NCBI GenBank assembly: GCA_030429625.1 | Contig: JAUIFA010000002.1 | Coordinates: 62,001 to 126,000 of the forward strand | Source of the DNA: Alphaproteobacteria bacterium | GTDB lineage: Bacteria; Pseudomonadota; Alphaproteobacteria; Rickettsiales; UBA8987 | DNA length: 64,000 nucleotides | Direction: 5' to 3' | Part shown: positions 1-8,709 of the stretch, piece by piece | Position numbering within the stretch: the stretch's first letter is position 1 | How the letters are laid out: each line of letters begins with the position of its first letter | The notes under the pieces: generated by a model | What the model was told of the DNA's origin: nothing | What the model saw: only the letters and a program-made list of their open reading frames with translations | The model's database searches: none | Position numbers and translations under genes: made by a program

Positions 1-3000
1 CATAAATAATCATTACCTTGATCACCAATCAATGTGTCATTGCCTTCGTTGCCATAAAGAAAATCGTTTCCTTCACCTCCGATCAAATAGTCATGTCCTT
101 CAAACCCTCTCAAACTATCATCCCCTTCGTTGCCAACAAGAATATCATTATTACTCCGTCCAAAAAGTATATTATTAAATTCATCACCAACCATAATCTC
201 GCCAAAGGATTTTATACCAGTGCCGGTTTTTTCAGACATTAGGCTTGCAACCGCATGAGTAATTTTTTCGTCCGTCGCGTTGATGGTATAAGAGTAATCA
301 TGAATAATTTTACCTACCATAAACCAATAAGTATAGTTACCCTCAATATTTTGGGTATTGGCAATAATACTATCTAAATCCGTACCAACAACTATTTCAT
401 CATAATGGGGATCATAAGTAGCATCAGGGAAAATCTCCGCCATAGGTCCTTGCACAAGCAGGCGGGTAATAAGATGTGACGAAACACTATTCCAAGATAG
501 GTTTAAAAATGTTATTTCACGGCTGATTATAGGATTACCACCGCTGTTATAACTGTCACCAAAAAAATGCTCTAAGAACGCAAGTTGTTGGCCGTCAAAG
601 CGCGAACCCCTGCTATCTGAAGTAATATTTTCTACACCCGCCCACTGAAATAAAATATCCTTGGCCGTGTCCCATAAATCTGTAATATTCATTTGGGTGA
701 TATCAAGGGAAGAAAAATCTTCCACCATATTCAGTAACGTAGGATCAATGCTCATCGCCTCATTCAGCGCGTAAATAGTGCCATAACCACGAGATTGCGG
801 TAAATCTTCTGTTTCGGGCAGAATCTGTATGTGACTGCCATCGGGTTCAGTTATTGTTGAATCCGTGTCAACTGAGAACAGCACATCCGCCACTTGATGT
901 TCTTCCCCATTCATCATCGCTGCAGAGATTTCCGTAATCAGATTGCCATTATTAATTTGAGATACTTCATCATAAGCCAAGTCGATCTCTGTAATGCCAT
1001 AGTAGGATAGGCTATTGAGCTCACCCGCATCCGTATGGCCATCACTGTTTGCATCCTGCCACACTTGTATGTTACTAAATTGTGTATCCGAAGCATTAAT
1101 AAGGCCATCACTGTTACTATCCAGCACGGCCAATTCTTCGAATCCAATAATCGTATCGTTGCCAAAGAGTTCACTAATATCATCAATTTGTCCATTGCCA
1201 TTTATGTCCATAGCAAGCAACGCATCATCGGGTTGTACCCAGCCGATTTTTTCTTCTGTTTCATTGCCACCAATATTAAAGAACACATTGGAATCATTAG
1301 GATGAATCAGCTCTATCCCATCCCCATCCAAATCTATAACCAGTGGATCATAATTAGTAGGTCCGAGATCTGCCACGCCATCCCAGAAATTCTGAGAATT
1401 ACCGATAATATTATGAATATTAGTGGTGCCGGAAACGCTATTACCCGAACCTCGCACCAAAACACTCACTGTGGCTTCATTAGAAACCGCACCATCTGAA
1501 TCTCTAACCGTATAGGTAAAACTATCCGCGCCTTTGAATCCGGCATTGGGGGTATAATCCACGGAGCCATCACTCTTATTATAGTGAATCTTCCCGTGTT
1601 CAGGGTTGGACGTGATGGTCACCACTTCTTGTGATCCTTGAGCCGGCCGATTCAGCCCCTCAGAGATGTGCTGCGGAGGATTAGGATCAATCCTGCCATC
1701 TTCCGGGTCACGATCATTACGTAAGATATCAATGGAAACCGTCTGGCCCATGTCCGTTCTGATATATGGAGCATTATCCGGATCGTCATAAGCAATAGGG
1801 GCTTGATTCAAGCTAATACCAAACGTACCGTTTTCAAAGTCATTGATGGTAATCCGGTCAGTTCCATGCGTCATCACCAGATTATCCCCTTCCATATGCA
1901 CGTTAAAATTGGTTTTTCCGGTAATGCCCGTATGTGAGAGGATATACGATCCAGAAATATTCCCATTATTATTAGGCATGATCGTTGCCAACCCATCAGT
2001 GGAATTCGCATCCTGCCCAACAACCACCCCATCAATCAACAAATCCCCATCATTATCGGTTATCGTATCCTGCCCGAAAGGTAGATATTGCAACAGATCA
2101 AACACATACGTATCCTCTCCACCGCCGCCAATTAGACTATCATTATTATACCAACCATTAAGAACATTATCCCCTGCAGTGCCAGTAATCGTATCCTGAC
2201 CAAATCCACCAATGATGTTTTCAATATTATATAAAGTATATTCTTCATCTTCAAAGGCATAGTCAATAACGGCACTGTAATTATTCAGATCTACCGTTAT
2301 GTTCTGCCCAGTATAGGAGAAATCTGCCGTATCCGTGCCTTCACCGCCGTTAAGCACTCCACTTCCCAAGCCACCTTTGATAACGTCATTGCCGCCACCG
2401 CCAAGAAGTGTATCATCACCGGCCTCCCCAAAAATATAATCATCACCGGAAGAGCCAGTAATATCATCCACCCCCTCAGAGCCATAGATTACATTGGCTT
2501 TTCCAGCCGGGGCTGCCTCTGTCACGGTGAAGGTACTACCACTGGCCGTTGCAAAGATGTAGTTATGGGTAGCATCTATCGAAAAATCACCACGCGTTAG
2601 AGATGAGAAAGCTTCATTAAACAATTCATTTCTACCAACAATATTGAATAACAGCGCATTACCCGCATCATACCAATCACTTTGTTCAAAATTAACAGTT
2701 ACATAGCTTGAATCAGCAGATACATCCACAATACCATCAATCACCTCAGAAGGTGCGCTTTGCAATATTTGGTGTTGTGCCAAATGCCCTGCATATTGCA
2801 CAAAGGCTTTACTGATTGAATCAACCTTACTTTGCAAGACTTCGGAGACATTTTCCCCGGCATTAGCGATTGCCCCACCAAGGTCGTTCGCATCGTTCCA
2901 CATCGCCCGAATCGCCGTATCACCAAAAATAGTAGTGCTATTAGGACCATCCTCAATCGCTGAATACGCAATCTTGTTGAGCATAGCATCTGCATTATTA

Positions 3001-3839
3001 GAACCAGAAGCAACCCCAACTTCATTGTCAAAAAGCGTATCGATAAAAGTCGGGGCAATATGTGTCCATTCATTAAAATCAGGATGCATATCTGCAAACA
3101 TCAGATTTACCAATAGAGCTTGGCTGTGTAGGTCAACAAAACCTTCATTTGCGTGCGGATTAAAATATGTATTATATGAATCCCCAACTCTTATATTTTC
3201 AAGGACCTCTCCAGAAGTTGCAAACCCACTTACACCACTATCATCCAAAGATGGTGGAAATTCAGTTTCATCATCAAGGTTTCTGTAATAATAGGTTAAA
3301 GCAATATCGTGATTAGCTTGACCTTCAATTGATATATCTGATGCCGCATTAAATGCCCCATTTGCAGATAAGCCAAACGGCATATTATTAAATATAATGG
3401 CTTCCTTGCCATAAACACTTCCCATCAAACCTGCTAAACCACCGCCCAGAGAGTGTCCAGTAAAGCTTACATTGGCATTAAATGGATCATTCTCTGTATC
3501 ATTTTCTATAATATTATATAAGAAACTTGTGCCTTTTATTGCTTGTATGGATGCCCAAGCACCGGCGCCAGTGGTCCAGCCGGTTACCATATCAAGAGGA
3601 CTGTCCGTCCCACGGTAGGAAATTATTATTTCATCATCTGAAGTATCAGTCGTACCCTTAGTATCCTTATATGCCGAAGCAAAAAAACTCAAACCTGTAT
3701 CCTCTGTATCATCAGAGTTATTAATAATTTCTAGGTTTGCAATAGAGCTGCTATCTGGAGCAATTTGGGTACCATCATCCCCTCTATTATAAGAATCCAT
3801 TGCCAATATTGCATATAATAAATCTTGTGATGTTGTCAT
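1..3839 (-). CDS. Large RTX-repeat class 3 lipase, 3' end outside the window
   Basis: An open frame from ATG at 3839 runs without a stop to the window edge (at least 1279 residues). The first ~240 residues form a lipase_3-like alpha/beta hydrolase with a GHSLGGGLAG nucleophile elbow (Ser ~130) and a YRGTD motif. Glycine/aspartate-rich RTX nonapeptides lie around residues 465-500 and again from ~1230 to the edge. Between them are a cadherin-like domain (~680-800, with D-x-D-G repeats and a SFTYTVRD-type strand) and EF-hand-like calcium loops such as DINGNGQIDD and DANSDGHTDAGE (~830-940). RTX proteins are normally exported by a type I secretion system through a C-terminal signal; that end and any transporter genes lie outside the window. 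It is the last visible gene of a leftward cluster, 33 bp after its anchored neighbour. Secreted lipase or esterase is an inference from the fold; the substrate is unknown. Confidence 0.85.
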   Translation of the reverse strand, partial: MTTSQDLLYAILAMDSYNRGDDGTQIAPDSSSIANLEIINNSDDTEDTGLSFFASAYKDTKGTTDTSDDEIIISYRGTDSPLDMVTGWTTGAGAWASIQAIKGTSFLYNIIENDTENDPFNANVSFTGHSLGGGLAGLMGSVYGKEAIIFNNMPFGLSANGAFNAASDISIEGQANHDIALTYYYRNLDDETEFPPSLDDSGVSGFATSGEVLENIRVGDSYNTYFNPHANEGFVDLHSQALLVNLMFADMHPDFNEWTHIAPTFIDTLFDNEVGVASGSNNADAMLNKIAYSAIEDGPNSTTIFGDTAIRAMWNDANDLGGAIANAGENVSEVLQSKVDSISKAFVQYAGHLAQHQILQSAPSEVIDGIVDVSADSSYVTVNFEQSDWYDAGNALLFNIVGRNELFNEAFSSLTRGDFSIDATHNYIFATASGSTFTVTEAAPAGKANVIYGSEGVDDITGSSGDDYIFGEAGDDTLLGGGGNDVIKGGLGSGVLNGGEGTDTADFSYTGQNITVDLNNYSAVIDYAFEDEEYTLYNIENIIGGFGQDTITGTAGDNVLNGWYNNDSLIGGGGEDTYVFDLLQYLPFGQDTITDNDGDLLIDGVVVGQDANSTDGLATIMPNNNGNISGSYILSHTGITGKTNFNVHMEGDNLVMTHGTDRITINDFENGTFGISLNQAPIAYDDPDNAPYIRTDMGQTVSIDILRNDRDPEDGRIDPNPPQHISEGLNRPAQGSQEVVTITSNPEHGKIHYNKSDGSVDYTPNAGFKGADSFTYTVRDSDGAVSNEATVSVLVRGSGNSVSGTTNIHNIIGNSQNFWDGVADLGPTNYDPLVIDLDGDGIELIHPNDSNVFFNIGGNETEEKIGWVQPDDALLAMDINGNGQIDDISELFGNDTIIGFEELAVLDSNSDGLINASDTQFSNIQVWQDANSDGHTDAGELNSLSYYGITEIDLAYDEVSQINNGNLITEISAAMMNGEEHQVADVLFSVDTDSTITEPDGSHIQILPETEDLPQSRGYGTIYALNEAMSIDPTLLNMVEDFSSLDITQMNITDLWDTAKDILFQWAGVENITSDSRGSRFDGQQLAFLEHFFGDSYNSGGNPIISREITFLNLSWNSVSSHLITRLLVQGPMAEIFPDATYDPHYDEIVVGTDLDSIIANTQNIEGNYTYWFMVGKIIHDYSYTINATDEKITHAVASLMSEKTGTGIKSFGEIMVGDEFNNILFGRSNNDILVGNEGDDSLRGFEGHDYLIGGEGNDFLYGNEGNDTLIGDQGNDYL

Positions 3840-3872
3840 TATAATTACCTTATAAAATTGTTTTATATAAAT

Positions 3873-4619
3873 TTAATATTTGTTATCAATTTTAAGTATT
3901 CTTTTAAAATGGAAACGCATACCTTCCGGTGGAGGGAACGCCATTTTTTGCCACGCTTTCTTACATTCTTGGAAGCTATTTGCCCAAGGGATATTATTAT
4001 CGAGAGTATTCGTTATATCATCCTTAACTAGTTGGATACTTGCCGATTTAAATTTGAATCCTGATCCAAATTTAGTTTCCATATTGTCCAATATTTCAGG
4101 AATATTATCATCACCATAGTTACTGACTGCTGTTGCATATACCACACTGAGAGACTCAGGGTCATTCAAATCATCAAATGTCACAATAGTAGGAATTTGG
4201 TCGCCGGTTAATACCTTTTTTTCTCCTATCATTTTAGAAAGTTCTTTTGCCACCTTTAAAGAAGGAAGACCTCGTGTCTTAGTATGAAAGAAGGCTCGTT
4301 CAGCTAATTTACGGGTACTATTTATTTCTGCGTAGTGACCATTCGTTAGCAAGGCAACAATGTTTTTGCCATTACCCAGGTCAATAAAAACAGCCTCACC
4401 AATAGCAGTAGTATCACTATGCTTTCCAGCAAAAATCCCAGATAACCACTTTGGCCATTGGATAGTTGTTACCTCAATCACACTAGAGCCAGACTTTACC
4501 CCTTCCGGCGTATTGACCTCCACCGTCATCCGATAACGATACGTGTAGGTCGGGTAAGTGAGCTTATACACAACCACCAACCCAATAATAAGGAGCGTAA
4601 TTATTTTAAGTGTCTTCAT
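3873..4619 (-). CDS. Membrane-anchored protein of unknown function, paralogue A
   Basis: A 248-residue protein with one N-terminal hydrophobic segment (about residues 5-22) and no lipobox, so it is probably anchored in the inner membrane with a periplasmic C-terminal part. After the anchor comes a conserved stretch beginning YRYRMTVEVNTPEG and continuing GSSVIEVTT. The same block recurs in the paralogue at 5178-5876. Its ATG follows the TAA of the truncated lipase gene directly (4620), so the two are probably translationally coupled, and the RTX lipase follows 33 bp downstream. I do not recognise a named family. Position before a lipase suggests a partner such as an immunity protein or chaperone, but nothing in the sequence proves it. 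Confidence 0.75.
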   Translation of the reverse strand: MKTLKIITLLIIGLVVVYKLTYPTYTYRYRMTVEVNTPEGVKSGSSVIEVTTIQWPKWLSGIFAGKHSDTTAIGEAVFIDLGNGKNIVALLTNGHYAEINSTRKLAERAFFHTKTRGLPSLKVAKELSKMIGEKKVLTGDQIPTIVTFDDLNDPESLSVVYATAVSNYGDDNIPEILDNMETKFGSGFKFKSASIQLVKDDITNTLDNNIPWANSFQECKKAWQKMAFPPPEGMRFHFKRILKIDNKY

Positions 4620-5162
4620 TTATATTCTCCCAACATATAAATATTCTGAACTTAAATCATATTCAACAAAATTATCATTAGCAGCAGCCAGTTCAAACGG
4701 CATATTATTAAAGATGATTGCCTCTTTACCATATAAGCTCGCCATCAAGCCAGCTAATCCACCACCTAAAGAATGACCGGTAAATGAAACATTCGCAGAA
4801 TATGGTGACGTATTGGCTTCACCAATAACTGCATCATAAAATTGGGCGGCAAAGCGTGCTTGCGGCCCTAAATAGTTATATGCCCCTAAGCCTGTGGTCC
4901 AACCTGTAATCATATCATCTAAAATATTGTCCGTACCGCGATAAGAAATAATTTTTTCTCCCGTGGAGTTATCTCGGTACGCAACTGCATAAAAATTAGC
5001 TTGGAATTCTTGAGAGCTCTCATCTGTATTACTTTCATCTGTAATGATAACATTACCAATTTGTGAATTTTCTCCACCAAGTCCTTCTGTTATTTTCGGA
5101 TTATAACCCCGATTATAGCTATCCATTGCAAGAATTGCTCTAAATACTGTTGAGTTTACCAT
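4620..5162 (-). CDS. Truncated lipase, copy of the RTX lipase N-terminus
   Basis: This 180-residue protein matches the start of the RTX lipase at 1-3839 almost motif for motif: ILAMDSYNRG near the start, IISYRGTD, GWTTG, then SFTGHSLGGGLAGLM with the nucleophile Ser ~131, and KEAIIFNNMPF. It stops shortly after that last block, so the later part of the hydrolase fold, which should carry the catalytic Asp and His, is missing, as are all RTX repeats. It is therefore probably inactive as an enzyme: a remnant of a duplicated lipase, or a short decoy. It has a clean start, a clean stop and tight spacing to both neighbours (15 bp and 0 bp), so it may still be expressed. Confidence 0.75.
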   Translation of the reverse strand: MVNSTVFRAILAMDSYNRGYNPKITEGLGGENSQIGNVIITDESNTDESSQEFQANFYAVAYRDNSTGEKIISYRGTDNILDDMITGWTTGLGAYNYLGPQARFAAQFYDAVIGEANTSPYSANVSFTGHSLGGGLAGLMASLYGKEAIIFNNMPFELAAANDNFVEYDLSSEYLYVGRI

Positions 5163-5177
5163 AACTATTATTCCTTA

Positions 5178-5876
5178 TTATTTCTTTTTATGAAATGAAA
5201 ATGACCCTGGACCTAAATTATTTGCTAGTTTATTTTCAGCCTTAATTGTGTGAATTTTCCTACCATCAAGTAATTTCCCACGATATTGAGGTAACCAACT
5301 TATTACCTTATCAACCTTTTTTTCTAACTTATCTTCCGTTGCCTCTATTCTAATGGCTTTTAATGATACGCCCTCACCGAATACTTCACTTAATTTTTGA
5401 GGAGGAGCTTCTTTAACACTTATAGGATCCTTCAAATCTTCAAAATAGACTAACTTAGGAAAGTTTCCTTCTCCCAACTCTACTTCAAAATTTCTTGCCT
5501 TGGCATAATCAGGCACCCCACCATGAGGCCATGCTCCATAAGTTTTCCCTGTAAATAAAGTGGGATAAATACGCGTTGTAAAATTATATTTTAGTGCAGC
5601 AAATAATATCCCACGCTCTCCTAAATCAACAAAGGGGGCTTCACCATAGGCACGAGATCCTTGAGAATGTCCACCAGACAAACCTGCCAACCATTCTGGC
5701 CATTGAGTGGTCGTCACTTCAATCACACTCGACCCATACTTCACCCCTTCTGGCGTATTGATCTCCACCGTCATCCGATAACGATACGTGTAAGAGGGAT
5801 ACATGATCATAAAATAGGAAACGATTGCGACAATAATCCCTAATGTTATAATTTGTGGTTTTGTGGCTATTTTCAT
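5178..5876 (-). CDS. Membrane-anchored protein of unknown function, paralogue B
   Basis: 232 residues with an N-terminal hydrophobic anchor (about residues 11-27) followed by the block YRYRMTVEINTPEG and GSSVIEVTTTQWPEWLAGL, shared with paralogue A at 3873-4619. The DNA of this block is also nearly identical in the two genes, including about 28 identical bases around the YRYRMTVE codons, while the C-terminal halves differ much more. It is the first gene of the leftward cluster and precedes the truncated lipase by 15 bp, just as paralogue A precedes the full lipase. Function unknown; a periplasmic partner of the lipase is a guess from position only. Confidence 0.75.
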   Translation of the reverse strand: MKIATKPQIITLGIIVAIVSYFMIMYPSYTYRYRMTVEINTPEGVKYGSSVIEVTTTQWPEWLAGLSGGHSQGSRAYGEAPFVDLGERGILFAALKYNFTTRIYPTLFTGKTYGAWPHGGVPDYAKARNFEVELGEGNFPKLVYFEDLKDPISVKEAPPQKLSEVFGEGVSLKAIRIEATEDKLEKKVDKVISWLPQYRGKLLDGRKIHTIKAENKLANNLGPGSFSFHKKK

Positions 5877-5987
5877 TTATAATGCTCCATAATGGCTATC
5901 TCTCGTTCTAATCCCGCCGATTCTAACTGTAATATATTTAATGTAAAGATAATCTTAACTTCTGGTTTATTATAATATCGTTACATT

Positions 5988-6197
5988 CTAGCCAGTTAGC
6001 TTATAGGTGGCGGTGCTATTATCCCGCTCGATGCGCTGACGCATCAGTTCTAAATGTTGACGCTGATACTCAATGCGTTGCTGCTGTAAGCCATTATTCC
6101 GGTGGCCGACATAGCCGATGATCAGGTTAGACCCCACCAGCAAAAGCAACAAGCACAAATGGGTGATAAACAGTTTGATGTATAGATGCCTGTCCAT
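5988..6197 (-). CDS. Small single-pass membrane protein
   Basis: 69 residues, with a strong hydrophobic segment (about residues 8-28, rich in Leu) followed by a Gln/Arg-rich, probably helical tail with RQRIE-like repeats. A good ribosome site (GGAGAA) sits about 5 bases before the ATG. It lies 12 bp downstream of the 56-residue ORF at 6210-6380 and probably forms a two-gene unit with it. No family recognised. Confidence 0.55.
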   Translation of the reverse strand: MDRHLYIKLFITHLCLLLLLVGSNLIIGYVGHRNNGLQQQRIEYQRQHLELMRQRIERDNSTATYKLTG

Positions 6198-6209
6198 ATC
6201 ATTCTCCTT

Positions 6210-6380
6210 CTACGAGTTGCCCGCATAGGCCACTACACGCCCGTCACAAATGATATTCTCCATCAGATAAGGCTGCTCCACCATTGCCCGATTCTGAGCA
6301 CCTTCTGCCTTCGCATCGCCCAGATCATCCTTCACCCGCCGAGCCAGCAATTCTATTTCTGAATTATTCACATCAACCAT
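6210..6380 (-). CDS. Small hypothetical protein (56 aa)
   Basis: A 56-residue frame with a strong ribosome site (GGAGAGAG about 5 bases before the ATG at 6380). It begins MVDVNNSEIELLARRVKDD and ends DGRVVAYAGNS, is acidic and has no hydrophobic stretch. The 69-residue membrane protein follows 12 bp later on the same strand. The ribosome site and pairing argue for a real gene; the function is unknown. Confidence 0.5.
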   Translation of the reverse strand: MVDVNNSEIELLARRVKDDLGDAKAEGAQNRAMVEQPYLMENIICDGRVVAYAGNS

Positions 6381-6492
6381 AACCACTCTCTCCTTATATT
6401 CAATTAATTGTAATAGGATATATCATGGTAATTTCCCATAGTCAAGGAAAAGTATGGGCAATAACCCACATTAAAAGATATTTAATAAGCAT

Positions 6493-6520
6493 TAACGATT
6501 TATTAAGCGTTTTATATTAT
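6493..6520 (+). promoter_or_regulatory. Possible sigma70-type promoter of the racemase-like gene
   Basis: TTAACG (6493-6498), a 16-base gap, then TATTAT (6515-6520). Transcription would begin around 6527, almost at the ATG at 6531, and no ribosome site is visible before that ATG. The mRNA may therefore be leaderless. This rests on consensus matching only. Confidence 0.35.
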
Positions 6521-6530
6521 AGTGCGGCAT

Positions 6531-7784
6531 ATGACACAAAAGATTGGAATTGTTACAGAAAATCCCGCTATAGCGTCTGCCATAATTGGTAAATTGTTAG
6601 AACTAGAAAACATCGAGAATAAAGCTAGCTTTGCTTTATATTCTCGTACGTTGCCAACTAACAACGCATTTGCCATATATGAAGGCACGTGTGCCATGCG
6701 TAAAGTAAATTGCCAGCTTGTGGTATTTCCAGAACTGGACCTTGAAAAAGCCAATAGATTGCAAAATAGACTTCCTATAGCAACATCTCCATTACTTAAT
6801 CCTGTGACTGATGCCAACTCTATTGATGTGGATTTATGGGCTGATTTTATATTAAAGCTGATGAGTAGAAGTGTTAGTAAGGAAGACTTGAATATTATTG
6901 CTAAATCCACAGAAGATCCCAGCCAAAGGGTTATGGAAGCTGCGGCTAATCCAAGACGGCATGAGAACGGCCTTATAGCTATACATGGCGGATTGGGACA
7001 TATGGCCGGAGTATTAAGCTTTAATGACGTAGCAACAAAGCATGCCGGAGCCATATTCTTAAACTCAGATCATAATGTGCCTAATGAATCAGAATATATA
7101 GTAGAAGCTGTAGTCAATGGGGGATTAAGGATTGAAAATTTTCCATCTCCTGTAAAGGCAGTTTCCGATTCCCGCGCTAGAATATTATCTCTAAAGCCAG
7201 ACAGTATATTTATGCCATGCAATACTATGCATTGGTTTGGAGATCAAATACAAGATAGGGTTCCAAAGGAAGGTTTTGTAAATATTGTTGAAGAAGGATT
7301 ACGATCTGTGCCTGTTACGGGTGAGAAAATAAATTTATTAGCCTTATCCACCAACGGGTCGGCCGCCGGTAGGATATTCACTACCGCTAGAGACGCAATA
7401 GGACGGGATGATATAAATATAATATATCCCACGCCTGAAGAGCAGCTAATAATGGACGGTGCTATATTTGGTGATATTCTAGAAAATAGAAATATTCGTG
7501 CTGCTGCAAGTAAGTTTCAGAGAATATTAGATAATCATCCCTGTGATGGGGTGATCCTCGGATGCACAGAAGTAATAATGTGTGTTGATAAAATGCATGG
7601 GTTGCCCAATATTGTTATAGACAATGCTGTTGCTGGGGCAAATGTTGCAGCAAGTGCTGTTGCAGACAAAATAAAAGATAGAGAGTCTTTCTGGAGTACA
7701 AAAAGAGTAAGCTTAATAAATGGCGATATATTACAAGGCAAGCCTTCATTTATTGAGAATTTAAGAACCTCAAACTCGCGTTAA
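6531..7784 (+). CDS. Aspartate/glutamate racemase-like protein with N-terminal extension
   Basis: 417 residues from the ATG at 6531 (a GTG at 6522 is possible). From about residue 150 it resembles the Asp/Glu racemase superfamily: a glycine-rich start (IAIHGGLGHMAG), a first cysteine in PCNTMH (Cys ~230) and a second in LGCTEV (Cys ~345), the usual pair of catalytic thiols. Family members are usually about 230-250 residues, so the first ~150 residues are extra and match nothing I recognise. It may racemise an amino acid or related substrate. No cell-wall or amino-acid genes lie beside it to suggest which. It stands alone on its strand with about 140 bp of upstream space. Confidence 0.65.
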   Translation: MTQKIGIVTENPAIASAIIGKLLELENIENKASFALYSRTLPTNNAFAIYEGTCAMRKVNCQLVVFPELDLEKANRLQNRLPIATSPLLNPVTDANSIDVDLWADFILKLMSRSVSKEDLNIIAKSTEDPSQRVMEAAANPRRHENGLIAIHGGLGHMAGVLSFNDVATKHAGAIFLNSDHNVPNESEYIVEAVVNGGLRIENFPSPVKAVSDSRARILSLKPDSIFMPCNTMHWFGDQIQDRVPKEGFVNIVEEGLRSVPVTGEKINLLALSTNGSAAGRIFTTARDAIGRDDINIIYPTPEEQLIMDGAIFGDILENRNIRAAASKFQRILDNHPCDGVILGCTEVIMCVDKMHGLPNIVIDNAVAGANVAASAVADKIKDRESFWSTKRVSLINGDILQGKPSFIENLRTSNSR

Positions 7785-7844
7785 CCATTTATTAACCATT
7801 TCTATGGTATATTGACCTTGTAATATTAAAAATAAGAGGGTGGT

Positions 7845-8153
7845 ATGAGTCTGAATTTACAGCAAAAAGGTGATATCTATTACGATTTTGAGAAGTTATA
7901 TAATCTAGCTGATAGTATATTAGATATAGTAGAAAAGCCTGGCAATCAACACAGTGCCTTATACACAGAGTTAGTTTCCCCTATTATTGATAAACTAGAA
8001 ATCACAGGACAGAGAGTCGCGCAGATATGGGCCGACATGGAGAAAGAGTCCCGCAACGCTACTGCAGAGGAACAGAAAGAGCTCGGAACACTATTGCGTC
8101 AATTATTTAGCAGTATAACCTCTGTATTTCGTAAGATAGATCAAAATAAATAA
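7845..8153 (+). CDS. Hypothetical protein (102 aa)
   Basis: A small soluble, predicted mostly helical protein preceded by a good ribosome site (AGAGGGTGGT before the ATG). There is no signal peptide, membrane segment or recognisable motif. The next gene begins 11 bp after its stop with its own ribosome site, so the two are probably co-transcribed, perhaps also with the racemase-like gene 60 bp upstream. Confidence 0.6.
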   Translation: MSLNLQQKGDIYYDFEKLYNLADSILDIVEKPGNQHSALYTELVSPIIDKLEITGQRVAQIWADMEKESRNATAEEQKELGTLLRQLFSSITSVFRKIDQNK

Positions 8154-8164
8154 GAGGACTAAAT

Positions 8165-8485
8165 ATGATAAATCTAACACAAATTGACGATCTTGAAATT
8201 GAAAAATATGTTTTGAGGTCTGTACTTGAAGGTCATATTAGTCCTGATGGCACGAAAGCTCTGTATACTGGCCCCGTTGGGAAGGATGAACGTCGGGTGA
8301 TTCAAGAAAACCCTGAACACGCCGCGTTGCTTGCAGAGTTGCATAAAGCAGCCAACTATGCAGAATTATTAACACGTTTCTGTGAAAATATGGGTATGGT
8401 AAAAGATGCCGAAATGATTGAGCCCGGGTTAAAGCAACAACAAGCTTCCGGTAAGGTAAAATCTGAACAATCCATAGCAAAATAA
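8165..8485 (+). CDS. Hypothetical protein (106 aa)
   Basis: A 106-residue soluble protein with ribosome site AAGAGGA before its ATG, in tandem with the gene at 7845-8153. Charged, probably helical, with a Gln/Lys-rich C-terminus. I recognise no domain. It converges on the gene at 8491-8709 with only 5 bp between stops. Confidence 0.6.
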   Translation: MINLTQIDDLEIEKYVLRSVLEGHISPDGTKALYTGPVGKDERRVIQENPEHAALLAELHKAANYAELLTRFCENMGMVKDAEMIEPGLKQQQASGKVKSEQSIAK

Positions 8486-8490
8486 CCTTA

Positions 8491-8709
8491 CTAGTTATCG
8501 CGATCTGGCCATATTTTCTTAGCCCTTTCTCTTATTTTGATTTTTCTTACCGAGAGTGAGCCACGCATGACAGATATTCTGTTTTGCCAACTGTCACTTT
8601 TCTGCTCTTCTTTTGTATATAAGATCCTATCAAGCTCTTCCGCTGCAAGTTCGGATAAAGATTTACCGACAAGGCCCTGATTAGCTTCTTTCTTGTATTC
8701 CTTTACCAA
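8491..8709 (-). CDS. Small basic hypothetical protein with TTG start
   Basis: 72 residues starting at TTG 8709, chosen because a strong ribosome site (GAGGAG) lies 7 bases upstream. The start lies inside the 3' end of the HTH gene at 8681-9247 (29 bp overlap, different frame), so the two are translationally coupled. The C-terminal third is rich in Arg/Lys. No family recognised; the overlap with a repressor suggests a regulatory pair or a toxin-antitoxin-like arrangement, without direct evidence. Confidence 0.5.
   Translation of the reverse strand: MVKEYKKEANQGLVGKSLSELAAEELDRILYTKEEQKSDSWQNRISVMRGSLSVRKIKIRERAKKIWPDRDN

Noticed and set aside
1015..2199. Several plus-strand open frames of 90-150 codons
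   Set aside because: They are shadows of the RTX lipase on the minus strand, whose nonapeptides and calcium loops are unmistakable and in frame with its start.
3873..5876. Partner proteins as classical lipase-specific foldases (Lif)
   Set aside because: They are shorter than Lif, lie upstream rather than downstream of the lipase, and show no Lif motif.
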